Shown piece by piece: positions 1 to 7,084 of a stretch of 60,024 nucleotides of DNA. Each line of letters begins with the position of its first letter. The stretch's first letter is position 1. Both the position numbers and the translations under genes were made by a program. The stretch comes from a virus, in IMG/VR virus record IMGVR_UViG_3300042455_000193, positions 1 to 60,024 of that record; one strand, 5' to 3'. The notes under the pieces were generated by a model. The model was given only the letters and a program-made list of their open reading frames with translations. It was not told the DNA's origin and did not search any database.

Positions 1-319
1 TTCTTTCCATCCGCTCGTTCGCTTGATGGGTTCTCCATACTTCAATCTCCAATTCAATTCGTTTGATTTCAAAGCGCTGGAGTTCTTCAGCCTCCACTGC
101 ATCCCTTAATACTTCCAGATGTTTGACGTACTCCGGTCGTGAGTAAGACTCACGCTCCTGCGCAGACACGCTAGTGAATCCCTTACGCTCTGCATCTTTC
201 AGAAGCAGACTTAACAAACTCTTTTTGTATTCTTCTAAGTACACGCGATGAGACTTAGCCTGACTGTAGGGAGCTCCCTTCATCCGGTATTCATACAGTA
301 ATTTTTCAATGTCATGCAT
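1..319 (-). CDS. Hypothetical helical protein, 3' end cut by window edge
   Basis: This is the left copy of the 111-residue gene seen complete at 58904-59239; here the last residues fall off the window. The start ATG (317-319) follows an AGGAG about 6 bases upstream and overlaps the preceding nuclease gene by 8 bases. The protein is charged and mostly helical, with no recognised catalytic motif. The two copies differ by a Val/Ile change in the EY(V/I)KH segment. It is part of the leftward replication operon. Confidence 0.8.
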   Translation of the reverse strand, partial: MHDIEKLLYEYRMKGAPYSQAKSHRVYLEEYKKSLLSLLLKDAERKGFTSVSAQERESYSRPEYVKHLEVLRDAVEAEELQRFEIKRIELEIEVWRTHQANERMER

Positions 320-827
320 GTGTAGCTCCTTGTAAAACTGTTAACAAATCTTCAATAGAACCAAGGTGCTGTTGCAGCACACTGTGGCGTGGTCCGTAGC
401 CAAAGTCCTCTACTGTTTTGATCCGGCGAAACTTATCTTTAGAGATAGCGCCAGTTAACCTGACGCTTGCAGGTCCAGTCACTGCTGCACCAACAAGAAT
501 GTCAGCCCTGACATCATCAATGTCATCAACGTACAGTCTGTTATTGCTGCCGTAATCTTTTGATAGCGTCTTGACTTGAATCCTTTTGTCTGAATGCCTG
601 ATGTCTGAGCCATCATCACCATAAAAAAGCAAGTCAACATGAAATGGAATACCCAATACTTTGCATAAGCCTGACTCACCCATCAACCCAATCAGATGAA
701 GTGCATAGTCATCAATGTCCGTGGTGTACTTTTTGTTTCGCAATTGATTTAGTTTCTTGGTCTCATAGATCAATGATGCGTAATGCAAGATCGTGTGCAT
801 CTCTGGTGCTGTGAAAATAACTTTCAT
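312..827 (-). CDS. Putative small PD-(D/E)XK-like nuclease
   Basis: About 171 residues. The centre carries an acidic beta segment, LLFYGDDGSDIRH, followed by RIQVKT. The spacing of Asp and Q-x-K fits the core of restriction-endonuclease-like (PD-(D/E)XK) folds, but family membership is inferred from this pattern alone. The start is taken at 827 because its ATG overlaps the TGA of the HNH gene (ATGA) and follows a GGGG ribosome site; an in-frame ATG at 854 would add nine residues inside the upstream gene. It lies in the replication operon between the HNH protein and a helical protein. A role in recombination, DNA processing or host DNA attack is possible. A second copy is at 59232-59747 with an identical protein. 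Confidence 0.6.
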   Translation of the reverse strand: MKVIFTAPEMHTILHYASLIYETKKLNQLRNKKYTTDIDDYALHLIGLMGESGLCKVLGIPFHVDLLFYGDDGSDIRHSDKRIQVKTLSKDYGSNNRLYVDDIDDVRADILVGAAVTGPASVRLTGAISKDKFRRIKTVEDFGYGPRHSVLQQHLGSIEDLLTVLQGATHA

Positions 828-1117
828 TTCAACCCCAGCAATCCCTGCTTCCACATCTCTATGTGTGTGCGGCAGATAGCAGTCAAGATGTAGTCACGCT
901 TTTCTTCTTTGTTCATGCGTGTACCAGTGTCATACTTGATATGACAGGAGTAGCACAGCCACGCTGTCATGCAGTCGTGAGCCTTGTGCCCCATGCCTTT
1001 GTCATGCTCTTGCAAATTGCTATGCGCTGCCACAACAGTGCCATCATCTGCAAAGCACATGACACAGCGCTGCCCCTTGGCAAGCTTGAGTAACTTGTCG
1101 CTTCTAATCGTGGTCAT
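824..1117 (-). CDS. YbcO/DUF1364-like HNH-type putative nuclease
   Basis: 97 residues from the ATG at 1115-1117, which follows an AGGGAG site; the longer reading from 1168 lies inside the helicase gene. Zinc-type cysteines occur as CVMC near the N-terminus and as CYSCH in the middle. Between them are AHSNLQ and GKGM-type residues (DKGMGHKAHD). This arrangement matches the lambdoid YbcO (DUF1364) family of small HNH/zinc nucleases found in nin-like regions with RusA, which also occurs in this operon. It overlaps the primase-helicase gene upstream and the nuclease gene downstream (ATGA). The right-hand copy differs by Ile/Thr and His/Gln changes. Confidence 0.75.
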   Translation of the reverse strand: MTTIRSDKLLKLAKGQRCVMCFADDGTVVAAHSNLQEHDKGMGHKAHDCMTAWLCYSCHIKYDTGTRMNKEEKRDYILTAICRTHIEMWKQGLLGLK

Positions 1118-2816
1118 GCGTCCAACTCCCTGCCGTGAATGAGTCCGCCATATCTCTAAAGCGCCCACAATCTGATCTCCATTTCAGATTGGCTACACCT
1201 CTATTGCCTAACCAACGTGAACGAATCTTCTGTACATGTACCTCAGTCGATGCGTTTGGGTTGCTCACATCACGGTGTACTGCCACGATGTTGTCTGCCT
1301 TGTTGTAGAAGTGGGCTGACCCTGATACCGAGTAGCCATCTGGTACTGGGTAGGTTCCATCTTTGTCTTTGAACAGCTTGGCAGGGTGGGCAACCAACCA
1401 GATGTGGACTGACTGCTGACGGGCAAAGGTGCGAAGCTGAGTAAGGAATGAGGAGACATACTCTGTCTCGTTAATTCCTTCTTTGCGTCTTGTGTGATCA
1501 AGCTCGTTGTATGGATCAATGATCAACCCCTTCAATCCGTGTCGGCGTACCAGTACCTTGGCTTTATCCAAGACTGAGTCAAGGGTGGGTGTCTCTGGCA
1601 GGATGAAGTGAAAGTGTTCGTGCAACCACTGCTTGGCTTCTGAGAATTCTTTGTCGGTTACAGCGCCGGGTTTGATTCGCTTGCTCATGCGCTTCTCAAG
1701 TAACTTGGCAGAGTGCCAAGTGATAGGCTGATTCTCTGGAGAGCAGACACCAAAGACCCATCCGGCTTGCTCTGCAATGTTGATTGCCAAAGCGTCCAAC
1801 CACTCAGACTTACCCATTGATGGGATGCCAGTGACCAGTGTCCATTGACCCGGAGCGGGGGTGTATAACTTGTCTACGCCTTCCCATCCAGTGGGCTCGC
1901 CTTGGGGTAGCCCGTTGTCAAGCAAAGACTGAAGTTCATCTTCGATGTCCAGTACTGAGAACACACCCTCGACAGGGTAGATCTGCGCTGAGTTGATGCA
2001 CTCACGCAATATTTCCACGCCATGTTTGATGAGTACCTCATTGGCATCCTTGCAGTTGGCTACCCAAGTAACCTTTGCACACCTCTCACGCCCAAGTCTG
2101 CGGGATAACTCTTCTTCGAGGCGCTTGCCCGGCTCGTCTGCATCTACTGCGATGATGAACTTCTTGACTGCATCAAGGCGCTCGTCATTGAGGAAATCAA
2201 ACTTGGTGTCGAATGACTTGGCTGTGGGGGAGGGTGCGCCATCGGGTACGGAGATGGCGTTCTTGAATCCTGCTACCTCGAGCGACAGCGCATCCATCTC
2301 CCCCTCTGTGATGATCGTGCATTCGTCATCGATATCGTCGTACTTGTACAGGATCTTCTCAGCCCCTGCGACTTGGCGAAAGTTCTTACCGCCATCCCTG
2401 TACTTGACGTTGACAACCTCACCGCCACGAATGTAGGGAAATGCTACGCAATTAGCCTCATCCTCGATCTGCGGCATCCACACACGCTCGACAGCAATCC
2501 TGTTGCGAGCAATGACATCCACTGTGATCTTTCGATCATCAAAGAACTGCAAGGATTTGTCTGTCAGAGCAGATGGGCGGTGCTCGGGCCTGACGAACAG
2601 CTTCTTGTGGGCGATGGTTGGTGCGTTGTACTCACCTTGGATGAGACCGCCAGACCAACCGCAATGCCAACAGTGCCAGACTTGTTTGTCTGTGTTGACG
2701 TTGAGGCAGGGGTAGGTCTTTTTCTGGCGTAGATGTGAGCATTTGGGGCACTGAACCTTAACTTCTGTGCCGCTTTTGCCATCAAGAACGATACCAAAAT
2801 CTGCAAAAGATTTCAT
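1104..2816 (-). CDS. Bifunctional DNA primase-helicase (T7 gp4 type)
   Basis: 570 residues. An N-terminal zinc-binding primase domain is seen as CPKC and, about 29 residues on, CWHC. A TOPRIM domain follows (ITEGEMDALSLE, then AVDADEPGK). The C-terminal half is a RecA/DnaB-type helicase with Walker A GIPSMGKS and a Walker B-like LIIDPYNELD. It should prime lagging-strand synthesis and unwind the phage replication fork; no phage DNA polymerase gene is visible, so the host polymerase is presumably recruited. The ATG at 2816 is chosen because AAGGAG lies 9 bases upstream; a GTG at 2825 would abut that site. It is the first gene of the leftward operon, with a TTAGC-N3-GCTAA-type site 19 bases upstream of the start. 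Confidence 0.93.
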   Translation of the reverse strand: MKSFADFGIVLDGKSGTEVKVQCPKCSHLRQKKTYPCLNVNTDKQVWHCWHCGWSGGLIQGEYNAPTIAHKKLFVRPEHRPSALTDKSLQFFDDRKITVDVIARNRIAVERVWMPQIEDEANCVAFPYIRGGEVVNVKYRDGGKNFRQVAGAEKILYKYDDIDDECTIITEGEMDALSLEVAGFKNAISVPDGAPSPTAKSFDTKFDFLNDERLDAVKKFIIAVDADEPGKRLEEELSRRLGRERCAKVTWVANCKDANEVLIKHGVEILRECINSAQIYPVEGVFSVLDIEDELQSLLDNGLPQGEPTGWEGVDKLYTPAPGQWTLVTGIPSMGKSEWLDALAINIAEQAGWVFGVCSPENQPITWHSAKLLEKRMSKRIKPGAVTDKEFSEAKQWLHEHFHFILPETPTLDSVLDKAKVLVRRHGLKGLIIDPYNELDHTRRKEGINETEYVSSFLTQLRTFARQQSVHIWLVAHPAKLFKDKDGTYPVPDGYSVSGSAHFYNKADNIVAVHRDVSNPNASTEVHVQKIRSRWLGNRGVANLKWRSDCGRFRDMADSFTAGSWTHDHD

Positions 2817-2834
2817 ACCAAGCACTCCTTGGCA

Positions 2835-2847
2835 TGAGCTTTGCTAA
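2835..2847 (-). promoter_or_regulatory. Candidate operator TGAGC-TTT-GCTAA
   Basis: Nine of ten arm positions match the palindrome TTAGC-N3-GCTAA found before several other transcription units. It lies 19 bases upstream of the primase-helicase ATG. Confidence 0.5.
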
Positions 2848-2864
2848 TATTTATAAATATATAT

Positions 2865-2986
2865 CTATAGTTTTCTAGAGTAAGATAGTTAACTATAGAA
2901 GAATAGTTAGCTATAGTTTTCTTTAATAATTTCTTAAAGAAATTATTATTAGTACACAAATGTATTAGATAACTATTTACAACTAT
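2865..2986. repeat. Cluster of ATAGTT/AACTAT repeats and palindromes
   Basis: The perfect 12-bp palindrome ATAGTTAACTAT is at 2885-2896 and a near copy, ATAGTTAGCTAT, at 2903-2914. CTATAG recurs at 2865, 2893 and 2911, and AACTAT at 2891, 2971 and 2981. The arrangement suggests a second set of protein-binding sites distinct from TTAGC-N3-GCTAA. Confidence 0.55.
2925..2947. repeat. Perfect 11-bp inverted repeat, 1-base spacer
   Basis: AATAATTTCTT at 2925-2935 is the exact reverse complement of 2937-2947. The arms are purely AT-rich apart from one G:C pair and no U-run follows, so it is more likely a binding site or easily melted element than a terminator. Confidence 0.6.
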
Positions 2987-3116
2987 CGAGATTTGTAATC
3001 GAACTTCACAAAAATTTACAAGATTAATCCCTATAATTTTTGCGAGATTCGTAACTGGTGTGTAACAATTGATGTATAACATTTTTAAATTGTGCTTTAG
3101 AAGAGTTATCAATACT

Positions 3117-3129
3117 TTAGCACAGCTAA
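3117..3129 (+). promoter_or_regulatory. Candidate operator TTAGC-ACA-GCTAA
   Basis: All ten arm positions form a perfect palindrome. It lies 49 bases before the repressor ATG and overlaps a TAATAA that could serve as a -10 element, as expected for autoregulation. Confidence 0.6.
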
Positions 3130-3178
3130 TAATGCCAAACAATGCTTTGATGTTTGAATCAACATAGGAGAATCCCTG

Positions 3179-3769
3179 ATGGCATCAAGAAGAGAGTTAA
3201 CAGCCGAAGAAATGGCTGATACACAGCGACTGCAGCAGCTGTGGAAATCGCGTGCACACACCCTTGGACTGACCCAAGCCAAGGCAAGCCAGATGTTTGG
3301 CTTTGCCAATCAAAGCGCTATCAGTCAGTACCTCAATGGGCGTATCCCTTTGAACATGGAAACTACGACTCGCTTTGCTGCGCTGCTCAAAGTTCCACTC
3401 GGTGATATCTCCCCAAGTCACGCAAGCAGAACAACATCAACTTCCCCACTGATGAACGCTATGAGAAAAGCGTTTAAGACAGGGGACAACTGTGATCTGA
3501 TTGCTGTGACCAGCGGCATGCAAGACATCGTTGGCAACTCCGATTACCTTCTTGTTGACAAGAGCCAAAAGAAACCCGCTAAAGGCGTTTTCTTGGTGGG
3601 TGTAGGCGCTGATACCAGAACACTGCGTTTATCGCCCTACAAGTCTTCCTATCGAGTTACAGGGCTAGTGCCAGGAAGTGAAGTCTCTCTACCCAAAGAG
3701 GCACTGGAAGCTATGAACATTATCGGCAAGGTTGCTGGCGTGATGATGATGCTTCAAGAAGACTTTTAA
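3179..3769 (+). CDS. CI-like phage repressor (XRE HTH plus S24-like domain)
   Basis: 196 residues. Residues ~15-65 form an XRE-type helix-turn-helix (LGLTQAKASQMFG, then QSAISQYLNGRIPL). The C-terminal part resembles the S24/LexA-CI fold (GNSDYLLVDKSQ, then VGADTRTLRLSPY). In self-cleaving members a GDSM-like Ser and a later Lys form the dyad. Here the matching segment reads TSGMQD, and the Lys position falls in TRTLRL, so autoproteolysis looks unlikely. AGGAG precedes the ATG by 8 bases. It is transcribed divergently from the replication operon and is the likely lysogeny repressor acting on the operators here. Confidence 0.85.
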   Translation: MASRRELTAEEMADTQRLQQLWKSRAHTLGLTQAKASQMFGFANQSAISQYLNGRIPLNMETTTRFAALLKVPLGDISPSHASRTTSTSPLMNAMRKAFKTGDNCDLIAVTSGMQDIVGNSDYLLVDKSQKKPAKGVFLVGVGADTRTLRLSPYKSSYRVTGLVPGSEVSLPKEALEAMNIIGKVAGVMMMLQEDF

Positions 3770-3793
3770 ATCTGCTGTTAGGGTTTGTCATTA

Positions 3794-3806
3794 TTAGCAT
3801 TGCTAT
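3794..3806 (+). promoter_or_regulatory. Candidate operator TTAGC-ATT-GCTAT
   Basis: Nine of ten arm positions match the recurring palindrome. It sits in the 112-bp gap between the repressor and the ERF gene, 76 bases before the ERF start. TATATGATTG downstream could include a promoter element. Confidence 0.6.
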
Positions 3807-3881
3807 TGTAATTTGATCAAAGTCAATATATGATTGGCACTCCAACGCAAAGGTTGGTGTTACAAATCATAGGAGTTGACG

Positions 3882-4589
3882 ATGGTCAAAGAGGTGATGG
3901 GACACGTTGTCCCCCATGTGTATCAAGCAATTGCCGAGGTCATGTCTCGGTTAGCCAAAGACGGTATCGGTAAAGACCGTCGCAATGAACAGCAGGGATA
4001 CGCCTTTCGGGGTATCGATGATGTCTACAACGCACTAGCACCCATCCTTGCGGATGTCGGTCTGTGCATACTCCCACAAGTCAAGTCTCGTGAAGTCGTT
4101 GAGAGAACCTCCGGTAATGGGCGTACTCTTTTCTACGTCAACGTAGACGTAGACTTTTCTTTTGTCTCCACAAAGGATGGCTCTTGCCACGTTGTGTCCA
4201 TGCCCGGTGAGGCAATGGATTCGGGAGACAAAGCAACCAACAAAGCAATGTCAGCGGCGTACAAGTACGCATGCTTGCAAACGTTTTGTATTCCCACTGA
4301 GGGTGACAATGATGCGGATGCAACAACACACAATGTTAGCGCCGCTCCCGCAGTCAAAGTCGTAGCGCCCAAAGTATCAGCAGTAAAAAAACCTCAGTCG
4401 CAAGACAAGCTAATCGGTGAAGCTGAAGTTCAAACTATCACCAACCTAGCGCAACATGCAGGTATCACGCTTGAGCAAATCTGCTCCAAGCACAACATCC
4501 CATTCATCGAATTGCTACCCCTTGCTAAAGCCGGGGATGTGATCAAACGTCTACAAGAACTGTCAGTAACCACAGGAGAAACAGCATGA
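3882..4589 (+). CDS. erf: ERF-family single-strand annealing protein
   Basis: 235 residues. The N-terminal ~150 residues show the ERF pattern: IAEVMSRLAKDGIGKDRRN, then YAFRGIDDVYNALAPILAD, then a MDSGDKATNKAMSAAYKYA segment ahead of IPTEGDNDAD. The Ala/Lys/Pro-rich linker and C-terminal helical part are less conserved. ERF proteins anneal complementary single strands and promote recombination or circularisation of phage DNA. The ATG at 3882 has AGGAG at 3871-3875; a TTG at 3876 would add two residues. It heads a tight operon with a small partner protein and a PD-(D/E)XK exonuclease, a standard recombination module. Confidence 0.9.
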   Translation: MVKEVMGHVVPHVYQAIAEVMSRLAKDGIGKDRRNEQQGYAFRGIDDVYNALAPILADVGLCILPQVKSREVVERTSGNGRTLFYVNVDVDFSFVSTKDGSCHVVSMPGEAMDSGDKATNKAMSAAYKYACLQTFCIPTEGDNDADATTHNVSAAPAVKVVAPKVSAVKKPQSQDKLIGEAEVQTITNLAQHAGITLEQICSKHNIPFIELLPLAKAGDVIKRLQELSVTTGETA

Positions 4590-4858
4590 GTTATCAACAA
4601 GCACCACAACAAATCTCTTTGATTGTGTTTAAAAACAAATACAAATCTAAACCTACACACCCTGACATGACGGGAACCATGACGTTGCCTGATGGCAAAC
4701 AGATGGAGATCTCTTTGTGGAACAAGGTAAGCGAGACTTCTGGCGAAGAATTCTACGCAGGTAACGCAAAAGAAAAGTGGGTCAAGCCTGAAGGCTATGT
4801 GTCCAAGGGACAGCCTCGCACCCAAGCCAATCAGAACCGAGTCAAGATCGATTTCTAA
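4586..4858 (+). CDS. Small ERF-associated protein, unknown function
   Basis: 90 residues; starts by ATGA overlap with the ERF stop and follows AGGAG. The motif KSKPTHPDMTGTMTLPDGK followed by ISLWNK resembles small phage proteins often encoded beside annealing proteins. Its compact beta-rich look (N-K-x-K...H-P-D...G...W) would fit a nucleic-acid-binding role, but that is not shown. It ends one base before the exonuclease gene. Confidence 0.8.
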   Translation: MSYQQAPQQISLIVFKNKYKSKPTHPDMTGTMTLPDGKQMEISLWNKVSETSGEEFYAGNAKEKWVKPEGYVSKGQPRTQANQNRVKIDF

Positions 4859-5692
4859 ATGAACTTCACCAATCTACACGGGCTACCTCAAGCCTTGGTG
4901 GATGCGGTGATGAAAGATTCATACGTGGGCGGGGGAGATATCTCCGTCACACGCTTGATCGATACACCACAACGCCGAGTCTTGGAGCGTAAGCACAAGA
5001 ACGTCATCGTCGAAGATGTCATTGAGCGCATGTTCTCCATGTGGGGACAGGTTGCTCACGGCATCCTTGAGCGTAGTGACAAGGAAGCTATTGTTGAAGA
5101 GCGCCTGTACATGGAAGTCAATGGTTGGAAGTTGTCGGGTCAGCTCGACAGGCTACTTACTGCCAATGAATCCATTGAAGACTGGAAGACTCTCTCAGTC
5201 TTTAAGAAAGACTCGGACGCATGGGAGAAGCAGCTCAACATCTACCGCTTGCTTGCGCACAAGAATGGCTACAAGGTAAACCAACTCAAGGTCAACGCCA
5301 TCTACAGAGATTGGCGCAGGTTTGAAGCCAAGCGGGGAGGGGACTATCCGCCCATTCCCTTTGCTGTGATCGACATTCCTGTCTGGACATTGGAAGAAAC
5401 AGAGGAGTACGTTGCCACTCGGGTTGCCATGCATCAAGCAGCAGACCGTGGTGATGTTACGCCATGTACGGATGAGGAGCGGTGGGCAACACCAACAACC
5501 TACGCTCTCATGAAAGAAGGTGGCAAACGTGCCACTAAAGTAGCGCCAACAAAAGAGGAACTCGGAGACCCAGCCAAAGGATTCTTTATCGAAGAACGCC
5601 TTGGTGGATACCGACGATGTGAAGAATTTTGTTCTGTCGCTCCATTTTGTAAACAGTTCAATGGCGAACGCACACTGGAGAAACAAGAATGA
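4859..5692 (+). CDS. RecB-like PD-(D/E)XK exonuclease
   Basis: 277 residues. Nuclease core residues can be followed: His67 in GQVAHGILER, Asp97 in SGQLDRL, Asp108-x-Lys110 in IEDWKT, and the QxxxY helix (QLNIY, 125-129). The C-terminus holds CTDEERW and CEEFCSVAPFC, cysteines that in Cas4/AddB-type relatives bind an Fe-S cluster; whether four ligands are complete here is uncertain. It probably resects DNA ends so the ERF protein can anneal strands. The start follows the previous stop directly, and its own stop overlaps the next gene by ATGA. Confidence 0.88.
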   Translation: MNFTNLHGLPQALVDAVMKDSYVGGGDISVTRLIDTPQRRVLERKHKNVIVEDVIERMFSMWGQVAHGILERSDKEAIVEERLYMEVNGWKLSGQLDRLLTANESIEDWKTLSVFKKDSDAWEKQLNIYRLLAHKNGYKVNQLKVNAIYRDWRRFEAKRGGDYPPIPFAVIDIPVWTLEETEEYVATRVAMHQAADRGDVTPCTDEERWATPTTYALMKEGGKRATKVAPTKEELGDPAKGFFIEERLGGYRRCEEFCSVAPFCKQFNGERTLEKQE

Positions 5693-5898
5693 TCCTAGAT
5701 GTCAACGAAGCAGCTAATTTTTTAGGGGTCTCAACTGAGACCATTCGTATCCTTGCTCGAGGCAAGAAGATCCCAAGCGCCAAGATAGGTCGCCAATGGA
5801 GATTTCAGCAAGACGATTTAATAACTTTTTTGAGGAGCCAATATGAACCAACAAAAAATACAACTGGCTCAGATGCACAAACAGCAGTACCTGCATGA
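5689..5898 (+). CDS. Excisionase/MerR-type winged HTH protein
   Basis: 69 residues. The sequence LDVNEAANFLGVSTETIR, then GKKIPSAKIGRQWRF, is the classic HTH_17 (Xis/MerR-like) DNA-binding pattern. It could be the recombination directionality factor for the integrase at 7821, though it lies 2 kb from it, or a small transcription factor of the early operon. It starts by ATGA overlap with the exonuclease stop. The last 56 bases overlap the next gene in another frame. Confidence 0.82.
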   Translation: MILDVNEAANFLGVSTETIRILARGKKIPSAKIGRQWRFQQDDLITFLRSQYEPTKNTTGSDAQTAVPA

Positions 5899-6100
5899 GT
5901 GGATAGAAGAGTGGTGGGTTCAAGCGCATGAGGATCGTGAGTACATATCGTCTGCTGATTGGGCAAACGTTGCTGTCACCATGATTGCCATGCTGATCAA
6001 CGCCTCAAGCGACAAGCTTGAAGACAGAGAGAAGCTAGCGTTTGAGACAAGCAAGATGATCCACGATGCGCTGTCAGCGTACAACCATTTGGAGCAGTGA
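5843..6100 (+). CDS. Hypothetical early protein
   Basis: 85 residues with a strong GAGGAG site before the ATG despite a 56-bp overlap with the HTH gene. Helical and acidic, with Trp-rich HEWIEEWWVQAHEDRE near the N-terminus. No family recognised. The stop TGA is shared with the next start (TGATG). Confidence 0.75.
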   Translation: MNQQKIQLAQMHKQQYLHEWIEEWWVQAHEDREYISSADWANVAVTMIAMLINASSDKLEDREKLAFETSKMIHDALSAYNHLEQ

Positions 6101-6321
6101 TGTTCTGCCCAGTTTGTGGGGAGCAGACAAAGATTCTGCAAACCCGCCTACTGGCAGATGGATCAAAGAAGAGAAGAAGAGAGTGCCTCGATTGTGAGGT
6201 GAGGTTTACTTCAGTCGAGAAGCTCTCTTCAATCCCAAAGCCCAAAGCAGTTCGCGGCATTAAACGGGAGAGTCAGGAGGTTGGTTCAGCACCTCCGGAT
6301 CTCTCAAAGTTATGGCGGTGA
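6100..6321 (+). CDS. NrdR-like zinc-ribbon protein lacking the ATP-cone
   Basis: 73 residues. CPVCGEQTKILQTRL, then RRRECLDCEVRFTSVEK, closely matches the zinc ribbon and Arg-rich strand of NrdR, the repressor of ribonucleotide reductase genes. NrdR also carries an ATP-cone of about 100 residues, which is absent; the protein ends in a basic tail. It may bind NrdR boxes or interfere with host NrdR, or be a generic zinc-ribbon adaptor. GGAG precedes the ATG, which overlaps the previous stop. Confidence 0.75.
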   Translation: MFCPVCGEQTKILQTRLLADGSKKRRRECLDCEVRFTSVEKLSSIPKPKAVRGIKRESQEVGSAPPDLSKLWR

Positions 6322-6324
6322 GGC

Positions 6325-6636
6325 ATGGAGTCAAAGCTTCGCTTCACCCCAAGTCAAGCGAGTAGGGAGGATGAGTGGGCAATGCAGTTGTACGAGTGTC
6401 GCAAGAGGTTTTGTGAACACGTATCGATTGCTTTGCAGACTCGCTCTCCTACCCGCCGAAGAGAACTCTACGAAGGATGGCGTAAAGAGTTTGGAGATGC
6501 AGCCACAAGAGATTGGGCCAAGTATGCAGAAGGTGTGTATGCGGGGGGGGATACCAAGCTGCTCGAGAACCTACGCAAGATGACGCAAGAGTTACCCAAA
6601 TCAATTCCTAGTTACATGATTGTGAGGGAAACATGA
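6325..6636 (+). CDS. Hypothetical early protein
   Basis: 103 residues, rich in Arg, Glu and Trp, probably all-helical (RRRELYEGWRKEFGD). No known motif. It is in series with its neighbours (3 bases after the previous stop, 4-base overlap with the next gene). The ribosome site is weak (GGTGAGG). An overlapping frame at 6281-6583 is judged a shadow. Confidence 0.7.
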   Translation: MESKLRFTPSQASREDEWAMQLYECRKRFCEHVSIALQTRSPTRRRELYEGWRKEFGDAATRDWAKYAEGVYAGGDTKLLENLRKMTQELPKSIPSYMIVRET

Positions 6637-6902
6637 ATACTGAAGATGATGAGTTCCGCCGAATTGAGCGGGAGAATAAATTAAAAAGTAGCGGCATGGA
6701 CTGCTGCACATACGACTGCATACAGGGTAGGGACTGCCCGGTGCGTAAAGCTAAGTGGTCTAACCTGAGTGAGAAGGAGATGTTATTGGCTTACGGCTGG
6801 GGTGAGCAGGAGGTTGCTAGCTGGCAAATCAGGTTTGCCAAGGAGAAGATTTTGGAAGGACTCAGAAGCGTTGAGTCTGCGATCAGGAGTAAGAACACAT
6901 GA
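6633..6902 (+). CDS. Small Cys-motif protein
   Basis: 89 residues. MDCCTYDCIQGRDCPVRK near residue 22 is a cysteine cluster (C-C-x3-C-x5-C) shared by many small phage proteins of unknown role; it may bind zinc. The rest is helical. It starts by ATGA-type overlap and its stop overlaps the next start. Confidence 0.75.
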   Translation: MNTEDDEFRRIERENKLKSSGMDCCTYDCIQGRDCPVRKAKWSNLSEKEMLLAYGWGEQEVASWQIRFAKEKILEGLRSVESAIRSKNT

Positions 6903-7084
6903 GCCGCAAAGGACCTAGCTTTGAGTCGTGGAGCATTGAGAATTTAATTAAGTTCTCCAGCGAGGCATACGAAAAACTATGCCAACAAGATGACTACATC
7001 CAGCAACTTCAATGCGATTTGAAGACTGCCATAGAGGCTTACAGAAAACTCAATGAAAAAGTTGGTGACCATGACACAAGATGA
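6899..7084 (+). CDS. Small coiled-coil protein
   Basis: 61 residues with heptad-like spacing (YIQQLQCDLKTAIEAYRKLN). ATGA overlap with the previous gene. Function unknown. Confidence 0.65.
   Translation: MSRKGPSFESWSIENLIKFSSEAYEKLCQQDDYIQQLQCDLKTAIEAYRKLNEKVGDHDTR

Larger units (their letters stand above)
1..1104. repeat. Left copy of 1,104-bp terminal direct repeat
   Basis: The first 1,104 bases recur as the last 1,104 bases (58921-60024) in the same orientation, with about 17 substitutions and no indels seen. Examples are C127/T59047, A185/G59105, G399/A59319 and A939/G59859. The repeat cuts through three genes, so it is a contig-closure overlap rather than an intergenic packaging repeat. 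A physical terminal repeat of one virion would normally be identical, so the mismatches point to mixed strains in the assembly. Confidence 0.95.
2817..3178. promoter_or_regulatory. Divergent early control region, AT-rich, many palindromes
   Basis: This 362-bp gap separates the leftward primase-helicase operon from the rightward repressor gene. It is strongly AT-rich. It holds TTAGC-N3-GCTAA-type sites near both ends (2835-2847 and 3117-3129), a cluster of ATAG/CTAT palindromes, and an 11-bp perfect inverted repeat at 2925-2947. An open frame on the minus strand here (2813-3142) has low-complexity AT-driven composition and is not called. The region probably holds divergent promoters and operators; an origin is possible but not shown. 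Confidence 0.7.

Noticed and set aside
2813-3142. 109-codon minus-strand frame over the divergent control region
   Set aside because: Ile/Asn/Leu-rich product typical of AT-rich non-coding DNA; it spans palindromes and the likely promoters.
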